A DNA stretch of 64,000 nucleotides from Diphasiastrum complanatum. Its lineage: Eukaryota > Streptophyta > Lycopodiopsida > Lycopodiales > Lycopodiaceae. The notes below the pieces were generated by a model. That model made no database searches, had not been told where the DNA came from, and worked only from the letters and a program-made list of their open reading frames with translations. Of the stretch, positions 12,631 to 25,639 are shown piece after piece. The first letter of the stretch is position 1. Each line of letters begins with the position of its first letter. Location: positions 34,735,143 to 34,799,142 of the forward strand of contig CM055096.1 in the NCBI GenBank assembly GCA_029204225.1, given 5' to 3'. Position numbers and translations under genes: made by a program.

Positions 12631-12803
12631 CAACTATATGTCCAGATGGGATATCAAGAACCACATTATGGAGGAAATCCAGCAGCTAGACCTCGTCAAT
12701 CTGCTCTTGGATACCCGGAATGATTAGCCTTACCTGCCTCACCAAAGCAGCCCGCTCCTCCTGCCAATTTGATGAAACCAGAACCTTATAGAAGTGCCGA
12801 GCA

Positions 12804-13112
12804 ATGGAACTAGAAGGTGGATCTTCAGAACAATATGCTATTTATGCTGCCGTGCAACAACAAGCATCTAGAAACAGGACCAGAGCACCACTTGGATGCT
12901 TTGCATGTGGAGAAAATCACAGAGTTGCAGAATGTCCAAATAAAAGAAAATTTGTACCATTCTGCCGTGATTGTGGTTATGAGAATTGCTATAAGGAATG
13001 TCCAACAAAACCAAAGCCACCATCGGCTACAACTCTTGTAAATTTAATAATAATCAAGCAAAACCAGAGCATAGAAGCGGAAAGAACCGGTAGCAGATCC
13101 AGTACCTGCTGA
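12804..13112 (+). pseudogene. Gypsy copy B: second Cys-knuckle segment of gag-pol
   Basis: Contains CFACGENHRVAECPNKRK and then CRDCGYENCYKEC, two more zinc-knuckle-like motifs, ahead of the protease. It belongs to the same broken gag-pol reading frame. Confidence 0.7.
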
Positions 13113-13161
13113 TTCTATACCCTTAACTAATATACCAACGACATTTGGAGTCTATTACAAC

Positions 13162-13689
13162 ATGGACTGTCAAGGACACTACCTTGTTTGGGTAGCTGTG
13201 ATAGATGGCGGTTCGGGAGTTAACCTGATTTCTACAAAGCTATGTGCAAAATGGGGCCTTACAAAGATAAAACCTGCGACTTTTGCCATTAAGCTAGCTG
13301 ATCAAACAACATTTCGTCCGCGAGAAATGGTTGAAGATATATTTGTCAGAATTGCCGGAGTACAGTTCGTCATTACTTTTGTAGTAATGGACTTACCCAA
13401 AGCACCAAATGTCTACCGAGTCCTATTGTGACGCCCATGGTTACAAGTTGTGCAAGAAATTCATAACTGGGGTACTAGAAAAATCACTTTTAAAAATTGT
13501 GAACGTGCAGTCAAGGTTGATCCTGCAACTTGGACTATCAGACCAGTGGTTCAAAAAGAGGATGATGATTCATCAACAATGGATCATACTTGTGACCGAC
13601 CAGAAAAAAATTTGGGAGTTCGTTACGATTCTCAAACCAATATTGTCAACTGGAATGAAGCTCTTGCAACGATTAACTGTACAACATGA
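13162..13689 (+). pseudogene. Gypsy copy B retroviral-type aspartic protease
   Basis: The catalytic motif is in VAVIDGGSGVNLIS, with flap-side and C-terminal strands in VITFVVMDLPKAP and the RPW that ends the domain. The TGA at 13429-13431 replaces the Gly expected in LLGRPW, and the frame then runs on to 13689. The DGGSGVN form (in place of D-S/T-G) is common in the Tat/Athila-like group, which also uses tRNA-Asp priming. Confidence 0.8.
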
Positions 13690-14057
13690 TATATGTGTCA
13701 ACAAGATAATCAATCAGATCTGAACGAGATTTTATTATTGGATCGCCCGATCACTTTTTCCATTGAATGCGCTGAATGTAGCTTGGATATCAATGGAGCC
13801 TATACCAGATCTAATTGAAGATGAACTCATTCCCGTGAGTCATGTTTGACTTATGATGACAATGCAGAGCTTACTGATGAGCAGATTTTAAATCATACGG
13901 ATCCGACTAGATTTGGAGTGCGCAATATTCCTGATGAACCAACAATAAAATCGCCAAAAGCAGTTATATTGAAGGAAGATAGAATCACAGGGTCAATGAC
14001 GAAGAAACAATTCAAGCAACATTACGGTCTTGAAATGGGAAAATCCTCCCCAAAAGA

Positions 14058-14759
14058 TTGATTCAAAGAATGTGCCACCTTTATTGGAAGGCAAAGGAAA
14101 AGTCAAGGATGATTCTACAAGTCAAAGTTCTAGCAAGACATCATCATCTAGGAAGACTTCACCTTCAAAGAAGAGTTTATCTTCTCAGAAGTCATCAACT
14201 CCACGATCAATTCCTGCTAAGAAGGCAAGCGAAGATCCAAGACAAGTCCTTTGAAAAAGAACAAGCAGATGTAGTCCAACATGATATGCCCGAACATTTT
14301 AAACACTATACACTGGATGATGTGGTTATCATGTTACCCAAAGCACATCGTGAACCCGAAGAACATGTGCCAAAATTGAAAGATGTTTACGATGGCCCAG
14401 CTATAACACAGCCTATGAATCTTGCTGAACTAGGAGAACCAGAAAAGATTGTACAAGTTGGATCACAACTTAATCCTAAACAGTTTCAAGCGCTTCGAAC
14501 GTTACTTATTAAGTATCAAGATTGCTTTGCATGGACTTATCAAGATTTCAAGGGTATGACGTCAGTTATTGAACACACCATACCTTTAATATCTGATGCA
14601 ATTCCAAAGGTTACAAAGTTCTATCGCTGTAATCCTAATGTTGCGGATCTAATAAAGAAAGAGCTTCAGAGACTGCTTGATGTCGATTTCATTTATGAGA
14701 TCGAGCATATAGAATGGGTTTTACCGATTGTCATTGTTCCTAATCCACCCTTAGTCTAA
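14058..14759 (+). pseudogene. Gypsy copy B: pol linker and start of reverse transcriptase
   Basis: The pattern CFAWTYQDFKGM..IEHTIPL..FYRCNPN....IKKELQRLLDVDFI....WVLPIVIVP is the N-terminal part of a Gypsy RT. The sequence stops at VPNP before the catalytic region, so palm, RNase H and integrase are absent. The upstream frame is Ser-rich (14102-14250). Confidence 0.85.
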
Positions 14760-15689
14760 AGCCACATTACTCAAAATAAGGAGATAAATGTTTATTATGT
14801 TTAATGCTACGAGGCTTTCACCTCATTGAGCTTACTATATAATGTTGATTAGATGACCATCTTGGGTTATTATTATCATACAATGTTACAATAGTGGGTA
14901 TATGCATGTCATTGATAGTGGGTGCTCGTTGTGAATGTGTTGGTTTAGATACACACTGATTACTTTGAGATAGCGAGATGGATTGCTTGAGTAGATTGGG
15001 GAGCCTTCCTTAGGTCCAAGTTCATATTTTTCTAATCAGAGTCATTTAGTTACACGAGAAGAAAACAAACAACATTGGTGGTTATATGTATGTCATTTAT
15101 AGTGACAACTTAAAAGATACGCGATTGATGTGAAGGTGATGGATTGAACTCACGACAGTCATGCTAGATTACTTTGAGATAGGAGTTAGATTGGACTTAT
15201 GACAGTCGTGTTAGATTACTTTGAAATAGGAGTTAGATCCCTTTTCAGTTTAGAGACTTTACTCACATGCTCCATTAATGTACTCATTTTGGATTTTAGT
15301 AAGCGATACATTGGTGAAAACAAAAGCTTAATGAGTGCTCATATGCATGTTATCGATATCAACTCTCAAATAGGTAGGCGATTGTTGTTGATATCTGCGA
15401 ATAGATGCCTACGTCCTTGTTAGAGTAGGTTAAGATAAAGAGCTGGATTATTTTCTTTGGGGCTTTATACATGTTTCATTGATTGCTTGATTAGGTGCAC
15501 AATGGCTTTGATGTTGAATTAGGTTGAGATGGTGAGTTTGATCCCTACCCTCATCTCCTAACCAAGCTCGTTTTGGGATGTCATGGAGGTTTAATTGATG
15601 TGCTACTTTTTGGGTTAGTTAGTTAATGCATTCACAAGAGTAAAAGGAAAAAAAAACCCAAAAAGGAAAACAAAAAGGCGAGATAAGCT
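14760..15689. other. Intergenic sequence with a 46-bp tandem duplication
   Basis: No gene seen. Two copies of a unit of about 46 bp (15148-15194 and 15195-15240) share TTACTTTGAGATAGGAGTTAG with few changes; a weaker copy is near 14960. Confidence 0.5.
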
Positions 15690-15913
15690 TATGGCCTGGC
15701 CCTAAAGTCTATTCCTCTTTGCTTCTCTCGGTCATTTCTTTGTTGCTCTCTTTCTCTTTCATTCTCCTCCTCCTCTTCATATTCCTCTTCCTCTTCCTCT
15801 TCTTCTTTGGAGCTGCGGTTGGATCGGCTATCGATAGCGCTACTGCCACAGTGGAAGCGATGACATCTGTCTTTGCACTCTGACAACAACGCAGGCGCAG
15901 AGTTTTCGCCCTG
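15690..15913 (+). promoter_or_regulatory. Possible first noncoding exon (5'UTR) of the FLX-like gene
   Basis: A CT-rich leader-like block (15712-15815) is followed by a GC-richer segment ending in possible donors (CTG|GTATGC at 15913/15914 or CAG|GTTAGG at 15920/15921). It stands out from the AT-rich flanks and has no transposon homology I can see. Exon 1 begins at an acceptor, so a noncoding exon must lie upstream; this is the best candidate, 11.6 kb away. No promoter element was identified with confidence. Confidence 0.35.
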
Positions 15914-17251
15914 GTATGCAGGTTAGGGGTTGCAACTATCTGTTTCTTGTTTTAGCTTCTGGTGAAGATTTGTTGAGCTTGCACTGCACTACTGTTCCAT
16001 TTCCAGGTCTTTGTTGCCTCTCTTTGGTTCTTTTTGGGTTTGGCAGAAGAGAGCATCCAGCTGAATTGTTACAGTAACCAAAGGACTATACAATCCAAAT
16101 GGTTATGCTTGTTGTGTGTAGTGAAGGGCGGGGTGTGAGTAGGAGGGCTGTTGCCCTAATAATCTTCTCATCGATTAGGTTCAGAATTGAGTCAGATATT
16201 CTTCCCTTTTAACCGCTGTCACCTTTTGTCCTGACCAAAGTTTTCTGTTGAGCACTGTTGGCTTTGCGAACAGCTTGACCATCAGATAACATTGGTTATT
16301 ATTTTGCATCTCAAAAAACGTTTTAATGATTTTAACCTTCGCTGAAACAGATTACTATTTTGTGGATGCTGAACTTTGTGTAATGCCTAGGCCCTAGATC
16401 AAGGAGGGACCAATTTGAAGAGTGTGGTTACGACAAAATTGCACTCTAATGAAAAATAGGCTTCCTTCGGCCGGGTTGAGACGGTTCTGTTCGGGAACCC
16501 GGCAAGTCGAGGCCTCCTAGCAGAACCTGCAAAGTCCTGCCGGTTTCTTTGCATAATATAGATCTGAAATTTTCACATTGCAAGCTATCTTTTAATTAAA
16601 GCTATTGTTAGAGCAGGTTATGGACCTAACTGTCATCAGCAAGGAGTGGTGATGAGATGCCTTACCATTCACTAGAGAATGGTTTCACTTCTGGAGAATC
16701 TATGCCTGGTAAGAGGTGTCTAAAATCTATGAAGCTTCTACGTGGAAGTGTCTATATTATCTTTAATGGCAATGTGCGTCCTAGCTTTTTTTGAAGGTAA
16801 AAACGCATCAAGTTTAGGCAAACAGCCTTCTTGACTGGTAGTAGAGGGTACAAGACATCACCGCTTAGGAGGTGGCTGCCACATTTGATCAGTCACAGGT
16901 ATTTATCTGAGTTATCAGTGTGTGCAATTCACAGCCAGGTGGCACAGGTCTTGTACAGGCTGATGCAGAGGTGTTTACAGACTTGAACCGTGATTTTTGG
17001 TTTGCCAGTGCAACTATGAGATATGTGTGTGTGTCTATCATAGATGCACCATTGGTTTCGGAATGATTGGGCCTCTCGTATGTTTTGGGTTTGAGTTTAT
17101 TTTGGTTTTCTAAGTTTTTTATTTGTTTTTTCTAAGTTCTGGGGTTTAAAAAAGAAAATAGAACCAGACATTGTTTCATTGTTTGGACTACTCACGTTTC
17201 GAAATGCTTGTTCCAGAACATGGTTGTAGTGAAATGTATTCTACTACAACT
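15914..17251. other. Putative 5'UTR intron start, no gene seen
   Basis: Noncoding. A GC-richer patch at about 16470-16530 has inverted CGGGTT/AACCCG motifs. No transposon was recognised. Confidence 0.3.
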
Positions 17252-17725
17252 TGTTGGAATGTAACATTACCATAGGTTACTTTGACCCAAAAGGTCGAGA
17301 GCTGTGTAACCATGGTCATTTATTATATTAGGCCTACTAAACTTAGAGTTAGCTAAGTTAGTATGAAATTAACTTGGTAGGGACTCATGGGTCCACTAGG
17401 CTTAATAAGTTAATTGTGACATTAAGTACCCCAACTTGACATATTGGAGGTACCTTATTCTTTCTATGTAACTTATAGAAAGTTGGATAGTCAATAGTCA
17501 AGTAGTTGGATAGCCAATAGTCATGAAGTCAAATAGTCATCTTGGACTATATATATGTGTGCATCTCATTTGTATGAGACACTTTTGTAAGCAATACTGA
17601 CTATTCTCCTTGGCTGTCCACGAGTTTCTACAAGAGGGTCTCTAGCCATCTCTCTCTTTCTTTTGAGAATGCTTTGTCTGATTGAATAATTAAGATCCTG
17701 GATCCTTAGGCTTCTACTTCCTACA
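17252..17725 (+). mobile_element. Copia 5' LTR
   Basis: TGTTGGAATG..CTACA, 474 bp, followed at once by primer site TGGTATGAGAGC (17726-17737), one base from the tRNA-Met match. A TATATATATG box is near 17548. The segment CATAGGTTACTTTGACCCAA is shared with the inverted LTR at 37885-38335. Confidence 0.85.
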
Positions 17726-19665
17726 TGGTATGAGAGCCTTTAGGTGATCATATTGCTTGCAGGAGGGTGCCCAATAGGAAGCTATCTTCTTCCCTTTTTG
17801 GTTGCAGAAAATCATCGAGTTGCTGATTTTCGCAGGAGAAGAATCTGTTCATCTTCTTATAACTTTTTTGCAGGAAATTGAAGGGCACCTTCACCTATTT
17901 GAGAGCTAGCAGTAGGGCGCCCATGCTCAAACCAATTGCATGTGATTTGGACTCAATTACATGCTGAAAATTTCAGATTTACTTCTTAAATGAAGATACA
18001 TGTGTTTTGGACACATTTCTTGCTGAAATTTCCCTGTTGGTGAGCTTGGAGTAGGGCTCTACCATCAGCTCTATATGCACATAGTGTGCACTCTTTTTAG
18101 CCACAATTTTTTGGTTTTGGTGTTGGCTTCATTTGAAGTCTACCTATTTGTGAGCATTCTGTTTTTTGTGCAGAAATCAGCCACTTATTTCATTACTTGT
18201 TGAGCAAATTGCATGTGGAGTATTGCAATGTGTTGTGCTTATAATTTCAGCTTTAAGGTTGCTACCCTTTGAGTAGATTTTGTCTTGAAAAGTCTATTTC
18301 CTATCTAGTACAAGCTGATTTTTCTGTTATGGCTAAAGAATGGGAGTCTATTGGTTCTTTATGTAATGAAGATAGGCTGGATGGCACAAACTATTCCTTG
18401 TGGTGCTACATGATAAAGAGCCTTCTAATCGCTAAAGGTTTGTGGGAAGTAGTTAATGGTGACGAAGAGAGGCTGCCTACCTTGGCACCTATTACACCAT
18501 CTAGAACAACTACTTCATCAACTACGGAGGTGTCTTCCGATGACCAAAAGAAGTGGGATCGACGAGATGCACAAGCACATTCCGTCATTGCATTATCAGT
18601 GAAGAGATCTATCCTTCCTCATATTAGATCATGCAGGACTTCCAAAAGTGCTTGGGAGACTCTTGCCAAGATGTTTCAAGTAAAGAATGCGGCAAAAGTG
18701 GTATATCTTCGAATTCAACTTTCTATCTTGAAGATGCAAGAAGGTGATTTGCTTACAAACCACTTGACGAAGATCAAGGATCTTCGAGAGGAGCTTCTTA
18801 GTATTGATGAGGTGATTGAGAACTCACAATTTGTATCTATTATCTCTCAACTCTCTTCCTAATTCTTACCTTCCATTTGTGTCATCATTCAACATTTATC
18901 TTAGGGGACAACAAATCTCCTTCGACGAACTTGTTGGCTTACTTCTTCAAGAAGAGCAAACAAGGATCAACTTTGGTGAACAAGAAGATCAAGCTTTCTT
19001 TGCAAAAGGCAAAGGCAAAGGCAAGCGGAAAGGGAAGCCTTCTTTCAAAACTTCCAAACATGATCAAAAATCTAAGGAAGCTCAAGATCAAGGCTCCAAG
19101 AAGAAGGGTAAGTGCCACTATTGCAAGAAGTTTGGGCATCACATCAAAGAATGTAGGATGTCTTTACTACTTCTTCAATTTTGCAGCCCATAGTTCATCA
19201 AGAAGAACCTATTTGTGGTGAAGAGCAGCCTGTTGAAGACATTGGACAGCAAGGTCCAAGTTCGGAAAACATTGGACAACAAGGTCCAAGTTCGGAACAC
19301 TTTGGACAACAAAGTGTTGACAAATGTAAGGCTGTTGGACAGCTTGTTGCAGACTTTGCAGGACAGCAAAGTGGATCATTTCTATGAAGGGAAGACTCGT
19401 GCCTCTACTAAATCAGTAGAATATGCTGATTTTTTTGATTTTGCTCTAACTTCTATTGAGGATGGTGCAGTAGAACCTGTTTTTTATGAGCAGGCCAGAG
19501 GAGTAAAATGTTGGGAGGATGCTATGCAAGAGGAGTACAACTCACTCATGAAGAACCACACTTGGGTTCTTGTTGATCTTCCACATGGGGCTGGAATCTT
19601 CATCTCTCAACAACGATACATTTAGCAGATGTTGAAACAATGTTCTTTTTCCAAGTCACTGCAAG
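17726..19665 (+). mobile_element. Copia deletion derivative (gag, knuckle, RT scraps)
   Basis: After the primer site and a 600-bp leader, gag starts at ATG 18329 (LDGTNYSLWCYMIKSLLIAK; HIRSCRTSKSAWETLAKMF). The frame shifts near 18843 and ends in zinc knuckle CHYCKKFGHHIKEC (19110-19160). Integrase is deleted. RT begins (MQEEYNSLMKNHTWVLVDLP) and jumps to the distant motif GIFISQQRYI, with a stop at 19623-19625. No 3' LTR found. Confidence 0.85.
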
Positions 19666-22424
19666 TTGATGCATATGATGGATGCATTAGTGAAAAGTTT
19701 CATGCGAAACCTTTTCAATTTGATGTTTTAGCAAAGGCCGAAAAATTCAAGCACTCTTTGGAACCGTATTGTACTAATCAAGGAGGGAGTCAACATGTGT
19801 CAATTAGTACTTTTGTTCAAAGTGTTAAGAGCGAGCATTTGTTTGGAGAGAATTTCTCATTACTTGAAGAATCTTCTATGTCATCCCATGCCTCTTCGAG
19901 GGACAGCTTTGATGACGCCATCGTTGATGCATCTCTTGATAGTTTGCCAAATTTTTATGATGAAGGCGTTGGACAACAGGTTCAGTCATTCATTTAGGGA
20001 TGTAAAAGAAGTTCCAAACATTTATCAGACTACAGTGCTAAGTGTAGATGATAAAAAACATGGAAATTGATCCACGTTCCACACATGCCTCATGAGATTG
20101 ATCTTTGAGGCATGATCTTGTTAACAAACTCTATCCACGATGGTTTTGTACTTGGTATGTTCCTCTGTTTCTATTTGATTTGAGATGATGGTAGGTTTGT
20201 CCCTTAAAAAGCTAGCCTAGAGGGACTCTGCCCCTACATGTGAGTTTGGAAGGAAAATTTATGGGAGATCAATAGCAACCTTGCTTTGCTTTCTTTCAGC
20301 ACTTGATTGCTTCTATTCATGGCTCCCAAATGTCCTTTTCTAGAATTGTGTTAAATGCTTTTCGAGAGTATGCAAGCAATAAAAGAAGACTGCTAGTTTA
20401 TACGCCTCTTCCAATAATAACCCTAAATGAACAAGATGATCTATTACATAGTGAGACAGACAACTTCATTGGTCAAGAGAGCTCACATATATCTAACAAC
20501 GTTTCAACGGTGTGTTGGCAAACGAATCTCGATTTGTCAATGAATCTTCGAGTCTAAATCGGGCCCCAACTTCTTTCTCTCCAACATAGTGCGTTGGAAA
20601 TGGGCCTTCATAGGCTGTTATACATTTTTTTACAGGTTTTAGGGTTATAGATAGCGTTTCGGAGTTCTGGAATGTAGAGTTACGGAGCACTGCGTTCCGA
20701 AATGTCGGGGTCCAGAATGCCATTCCGGTGCAACTTAGACAACAATATAAAGATCATAACATCTCTCTATGAAGATCAACAGCCTACTGTGAAGTAGATT
20801 GGTTTTCCTCCTCTTGAAGGAAGTACATATGAGTGTTTTACATGGAACTCAAGGCACCAAATTGATCAAGTAGTAGACTAAATGAAATTCACTTTACTTA
20901 TATGGTGTCATGGATGCCCTTCTGGGAACCTTTATGAAGCTATGAAGATGTAATTAGCATGGCTCATCCACCCTCCATATGACTGTTATTCGAAAATTTT
21001 GGGAAAGTTCTAGTCTAATTCTATTCTTGAAAAATCCTAATTCTAGCTTTATCGATTGTGATGTGAGGATCATTGAACTCTTAACATTGGAGTTGACCAA
21101 GAGGCTTGAATGTTTTCAAAGGGCTTTGAGGGCATTGAGATTTTGTTGAAGGCTTGGTGCAATGTTTCTTAATGAAGTACATTATTTAGAGAAAATAAGA
21201 GTTCAATGTGGTAGCACTATTACGCTTGGTACCTTTTGCTCCTTTTAACCAATTTTTGAACTTGTGTTTGTAGATTGTGTAAATAGTCGGAGACTGTGGC
21301 CAGCATTGCTCGACTCCAACATTGCTGTTAAGCTGTCAAAGGTGCAAATTACAACCATCACTTTGTGAGCAACGATAACACTACTATTATTAGCTTTTTT
21401 TGACACTCCAATTCCTGCTATCAACTCTCACAAGTTATTTCCTGGATCTATTGTGAATGCTTTTTTGAACACTAAAAAGCAAGAAGAGTGACATTATTGA
21501 TTTTTTGGTCTTCTCCATGATAGCTCTCAAAGTTATTGAATGATCCATCGTAGAATGCATTTCAGAAAATCTTGCTTACCCAAGACTTGCAACTTGTTTA
21601 GTTTTAGCCAATTGTTAAGTTTCCATCTTACTATGGTTCCCCATAACTTTACTAGAATATGGCTATCATGATCCTCCAGTAGTTGGCCCATTCTTGATCA
21701 AAGCTAGGATTGAAAGAGCGCATCCATGACAAATGGAACTACTACTTCCTTGCATCTCCTCTTGTATCCCTTCGATACTTTCAACTTTCCTATTGCCCAT
21801 CTTGGATATGCCTTTTATTGTGAACCATGTTTTTTGTCGTGCATCTTTCTTAGAGAACGCTTCTTGGTATCATCAGCCAAACTCAAGCACGATACACCAA
21901 CTCGCCATGGGTGGGTAGATTTCCTTAGAGAATGGAAAATCGTAGTCCATAGATCATTTTATTTAGATAAAATGACACCCAAATACCGGATACACTCAAT
22001 ACTCATCACATCGATATAATGTCCAACTTGTCAAACTAATGGCCTTAGGGATTTGACTCGACTTTAATTGCACTACAAGAACTCTAACTTTTCCTGCATG
22101 CAAAGGTTGTGCTTTCACTTCAAGCATGCAATCAATGACCAATGTAGTCTATGTCCAGTAAACTAATCAACAATCAAGATTCAACTTGAAAATCTTGACA
22201 AATAGACAAATCTTGTTGAATCCTAACTTGGTTGTAAAATTCATGCAATGATGGTGTATTGGTGTCGTCCCATATATCAAGTATAATTTGAAATGAAACA
22301 ATGCCATATTTATCTAAGAGGCCATAGAAATTCTTAACTGTAAAATCTTGCGATTCTCTTCCATAGCTTGCACACTAAATAAGTTTGTTGCTGGTCAATA
22401 CTGTGGTTATTATCATAGTATGTA
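19666..22424. other. Intron sequence without recognised genes
   Basis: A weakly biased open frame follows the Copia scraps to about 19997, without recognised domains. The rest is noncoding, with one copy of a dispersed GTTCCGGAAC-type repeat (20568-20745). Confidence 0.35.
20568..20745 (+). repeat. Dispersed GTTCC/GGAAC-rich repeat, copy 1
   Basis: Shares order and wording with 42766-42895: a GCGTTGGAAATGGGCCTT-type start, a T-rich stretch, then GCGTTCCG..GGGGTCCAGAATG and CATTCCGGTGCAACTT. It may be a nonautonomous transposon; no terminal repeats confirmed. Confidence 0.5.
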
Positions 22425-22865
22425 TGTTATGACCACACTAACCGGAAAGCCGCCAGGTGTCAGTAAACACAAGAAACCGAACATTCGCGATCCACCTTGC
22501 CATAGGATTCAATCCAGATCCACTCTTTGTGCTTTGAGCCCAATGACTAGATAACAAGTGGGATCCAGCTTCTAGCTCTAATGATGTCCCATATCACCGC
22601 CAACGTCTTTTGCCTTCTCATCCTAGCTATGCATGTGCGCACTACCATCCACCAACTCCTAGGTAGATAGAATGAATGGTAACTGAGATCTCGATTCCCT
22701 GTATACCTCCAAGGTGGGAGTCTCCATGCCAAGCACATATCCTTGATTATGACAAGTGTCATGTATGCGGTCCATGAGTCAACTAGTGAAACCAATAGGC
22801 CCAGCCCAACGTTCGATTTCAAGATAGGTGTGGGATCCAAAGGGTTGGGTGACGGGTTCCTAATA
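22425..22865 (-). mobile_element. Gypsy 3' LTR (probable)
   Basis: Lies directly after the end of pol and a purine tract (AAGGGGGAGAGAA on the - strand, ending 22866). The outer end TGTTATGACC is consistent with an LTR end; the inner end reads TATTAGG instead of TGTTAGG, one change from consensus. Confidence 0.5.
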
Positions 22866-23621
22866 TTCTCTCCCCCTTAAAAAGACTTTTCTTCCGAGGA
22901 AAGAAATATGGGAATCTCTGTCTAAGGTCATATTCCTTTTCCCAAGTATCCTATCGTCTAAACTACCTTTCCTAAGAACCAAGTATTTAGTCCCCTGCCG
23001 GTTTCTAAGCCCATGTTGACATCCATCAACAATGGCCTGTGGTTCAAAAGGTACAAAGGTCGACAGATCCTCTAACTGAATTGGCTTATCCGCTTGAATC
23101 AAACGATCCTTCGCACCGAGCCTTTCCTTTAAATGGCTTACGTGGAAGATTGGATGGACTTTGATTCCTTTTGGAAGATTTAGCTGATAGTCATTCCGAT
23201 GGAGTCTCTTTACAATACGGAAGGGCCCACAGAAGCGAGGGGACAACTTAGGACATATCCCTATCCTCAACACCTTGGAATATCTCAAAATTCTAAGGTA
23301 GACCCAATCTGCTTCTGCAAACATTCGAGGTTACTGACTTTGATTGGCGTGATTTGTAAAACTAGTCTCTCTCTTGAGCCTTTTTTACGTTATCTCGAGC
23401 AACATTTCCTGCATATCCTGCAAGAAATCCATTGTTGCATTAACCTTGAGACTTTTGAGGCCAACAAAAATGGGGGCACGAAGTTGGAAACTATACGTGA
23501 ACATGAATGGACTATAACCCGTCGCTAAGTGCTTTGTGCTGTTATATGCAAACTCAACCATCTGGAGGTACCTTTCCCAATCCGATTGTCTGTTGGAAAT
23601 GTATGCACGAAGCATTTTCAC
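22866..23621 (-). mobile_element. Gypsy integrase C-terminus with degenerate chromodomain
   Basis: - strand: FAYNSTKHLATGYSPFMFTY (integrase core end, 23500s), then KLSPRFCGPFRIVKRL, LPKGIKVHPIFHVSHLKERL and a chromodomain-like end (IVDG..HGLRNRQGTKYLVL). This order is typical of plant chromovirus-type Gypsy. A frame break lies near 23330-23385. Everything upstream of the integrase is missing. Confidence 0.85.
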
Positions 23622-24410
23622 AAATGAAGTCAGGAAGTCCTCCTAATCCAAAGGTCCTCCAAGTAACTTGCAAGCTCCAAGATGCTCCCCAACTCCAAGC
23701 TAGGATGCCTCCACCTGCAAGTAAGGATCTTCAAGCCTCCATGGATCTCTCCTCCACCTGTGTCCCTAATCTTAATTACAAAGGCAGATAACAAGTGGCC
23801 TCAAGTATTCACCACCAAACCATAGCTAGCTAGCACATGCAATCCTGCAACTTGGCTAATCTAGCACTCTCTTGCTAACCAATAACTAATCACAAGCATA
23901 CCACTACAAACCATAGCATACTCAAGATCCAAACCCTACTTATGTCCCATACCATAAGCAAGATCCAAACCCCTAAGCATACTACACACAAGAAAACACT
24001 CTATACACTACTAGCCACATTAGAGCATAAGCATAGCAAACAAAAGAGATCTCTCTCCCTCCCTATGGGCGCCCTCCTCCCCTCATATAGATGGCAAATG
24101 GCACCCTCCAATATACTATGGAGTTCCATGCACAACCAATGAGAAAGAGAGAGGCCTAGGGGAGTTAAAGAACCTTCATAGGCTTATGGAAGGTCATAAC
24201 CTATGACTCTTTGAATGGCTTTCTTGTGGGAGTTGGGAACTCAATGGACACCTTGGAAGTGCACCCTCCTACTAGGTCCCATTGCCCAAGTTGTGCTTGT
24301 ATACTTTGGGCCAAGACCAATAAAGTGATATGGTTCAAGGTTGAGGCCCAAGGTTTAGATTCTAGAAAAATAGCCAAAACACCCATGGTAATGACTTTCT
24401 AACACCTAGG
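23622..24410. other. C/A-rich noncoding intron sequence
   Basis: No gene recognised; repeated CTAGCTAGC and ACCATAGC-like words. It may be further LTR-element interior. Confidence 0.3.
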
Positions 24411-24627
24411 TTCCATACCTCCAACCAAGGCATAGACACCTACCTGCCCTTATCTAAGGACACAGTACCTTAATCTAAAGGCACATACCCTTAATCCTAA
24501 TGGTACCCCTTATCGAAGGGTAACTTGATTCCATACCTCTGACCAAGGTATAGTCACTTGCTTGCCCTTATCCAAAGGCACCTACCCTTAATCCTAAGGG
24601 TACCCCTTATCCAAGGATAACTTGCCA
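24411..24627. repeat. Tandem duplication, units of about 119 and 98 bp
   Basis: Both units begin TTCCATACCTC and end in a TAACTTG word. Inner words such as TACCCTTAATCCTAA and GGTACCCCTTATC occur in each. Confidence 0.7.
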
Positions 24628-24804
24628 TTTAGCTCCCAACACTAAATGGACATATAGGGGTCACTGAAGTACTGCTAGTTACATAGGTATGTAACAAAGC
24701 ATATCTTCTATAGACTAGTTCATCTATTCAGTTTGACCATCTGATTTTGGAAGATATGATGTCCCTAGACTCAATGTGGTCTCCAATTTCCCAAAGACCG
24801 CTTG

Positions 24805-25200
24805 CTAGAATTTACCATGGATGTGACATTGGTTTGGAGAGAGCTGTGTATGTTGTAGCATGATACTTTCCACACTTCTAATAACTGCAACTTCTTTCCT
24901 GAAATCTTCAATAGGTGTATCCGGCTTTTGAAGGTGCGATTGCACAGCTAGAATCATAGATTCATGAGACAAAAGTAAATCCCTGTGATTGTTAAGGTAT
25001 TGAAATACACGGAGTTGATCTTCACAAAGAAGAGTCACCAAGGCAAATGGGGGTAAAGATGCATCTGGGGTGTCTGGAGTCAGAGGGAGACCTATAGTAA
25101 CTTCACTATTGTGAAGAATAGGATTTGATGGCGAGATAGGATCTGCAACAGGCATAGAAGTAGAAATAGGGATGACATAAGGCAAATCAGAACGAGGCAC
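24805..25200 (-). other. Unrecognised open frame, Pro/Ser head and helical tail
   Basis: A 131-codon - strand frame has a Pro/Ser-rich head and a charged helical part (DFRKEVAVIRSVESIMLQ). The layout resembles the remnants at 3186-3965, but the sequences do not clearly match. Probably a decayed mobile-element ORF; no function assigned. Confidence 0.25.
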
Positions 25201-25639
25201 TGGAGCAGGTGTAGATGGAGGTGTAGAAGAGGTTGAGGCTGATCAGAAGATGACTAAGGAGCAAAGGAAGGTGTTGCCTGCAAATTTGCATGCGAGCAGG
25301 GAGGGGAGCTCCCCCTGTTATCTCCTTTCTTGTACCTGGTCATGGTACAGCAAGCCAAAGATACTGATCAGCGATGGAGCTATGTCCAGACAATCAGGCA
25401 GTCAGGAGGCCATCGTGCTCAGGCAGTATACTCAACAGTCAGGCCTGGTGGTAATGCTGGACAAACAAAGACATGAGAATGAATGAAATTATATATTCCA
25501 AACCAAAAGCTCAAACAGACTTTGATGTGCCTAGCTAGCAAATGTAGCTCATGAAATATAATGAGATTATAGAGTATATTCATGAGATTTGAAGAATGAC
25601 ATGATGGTGGCTGAAGTGAAGGTGGGTGCCGATGACGTA

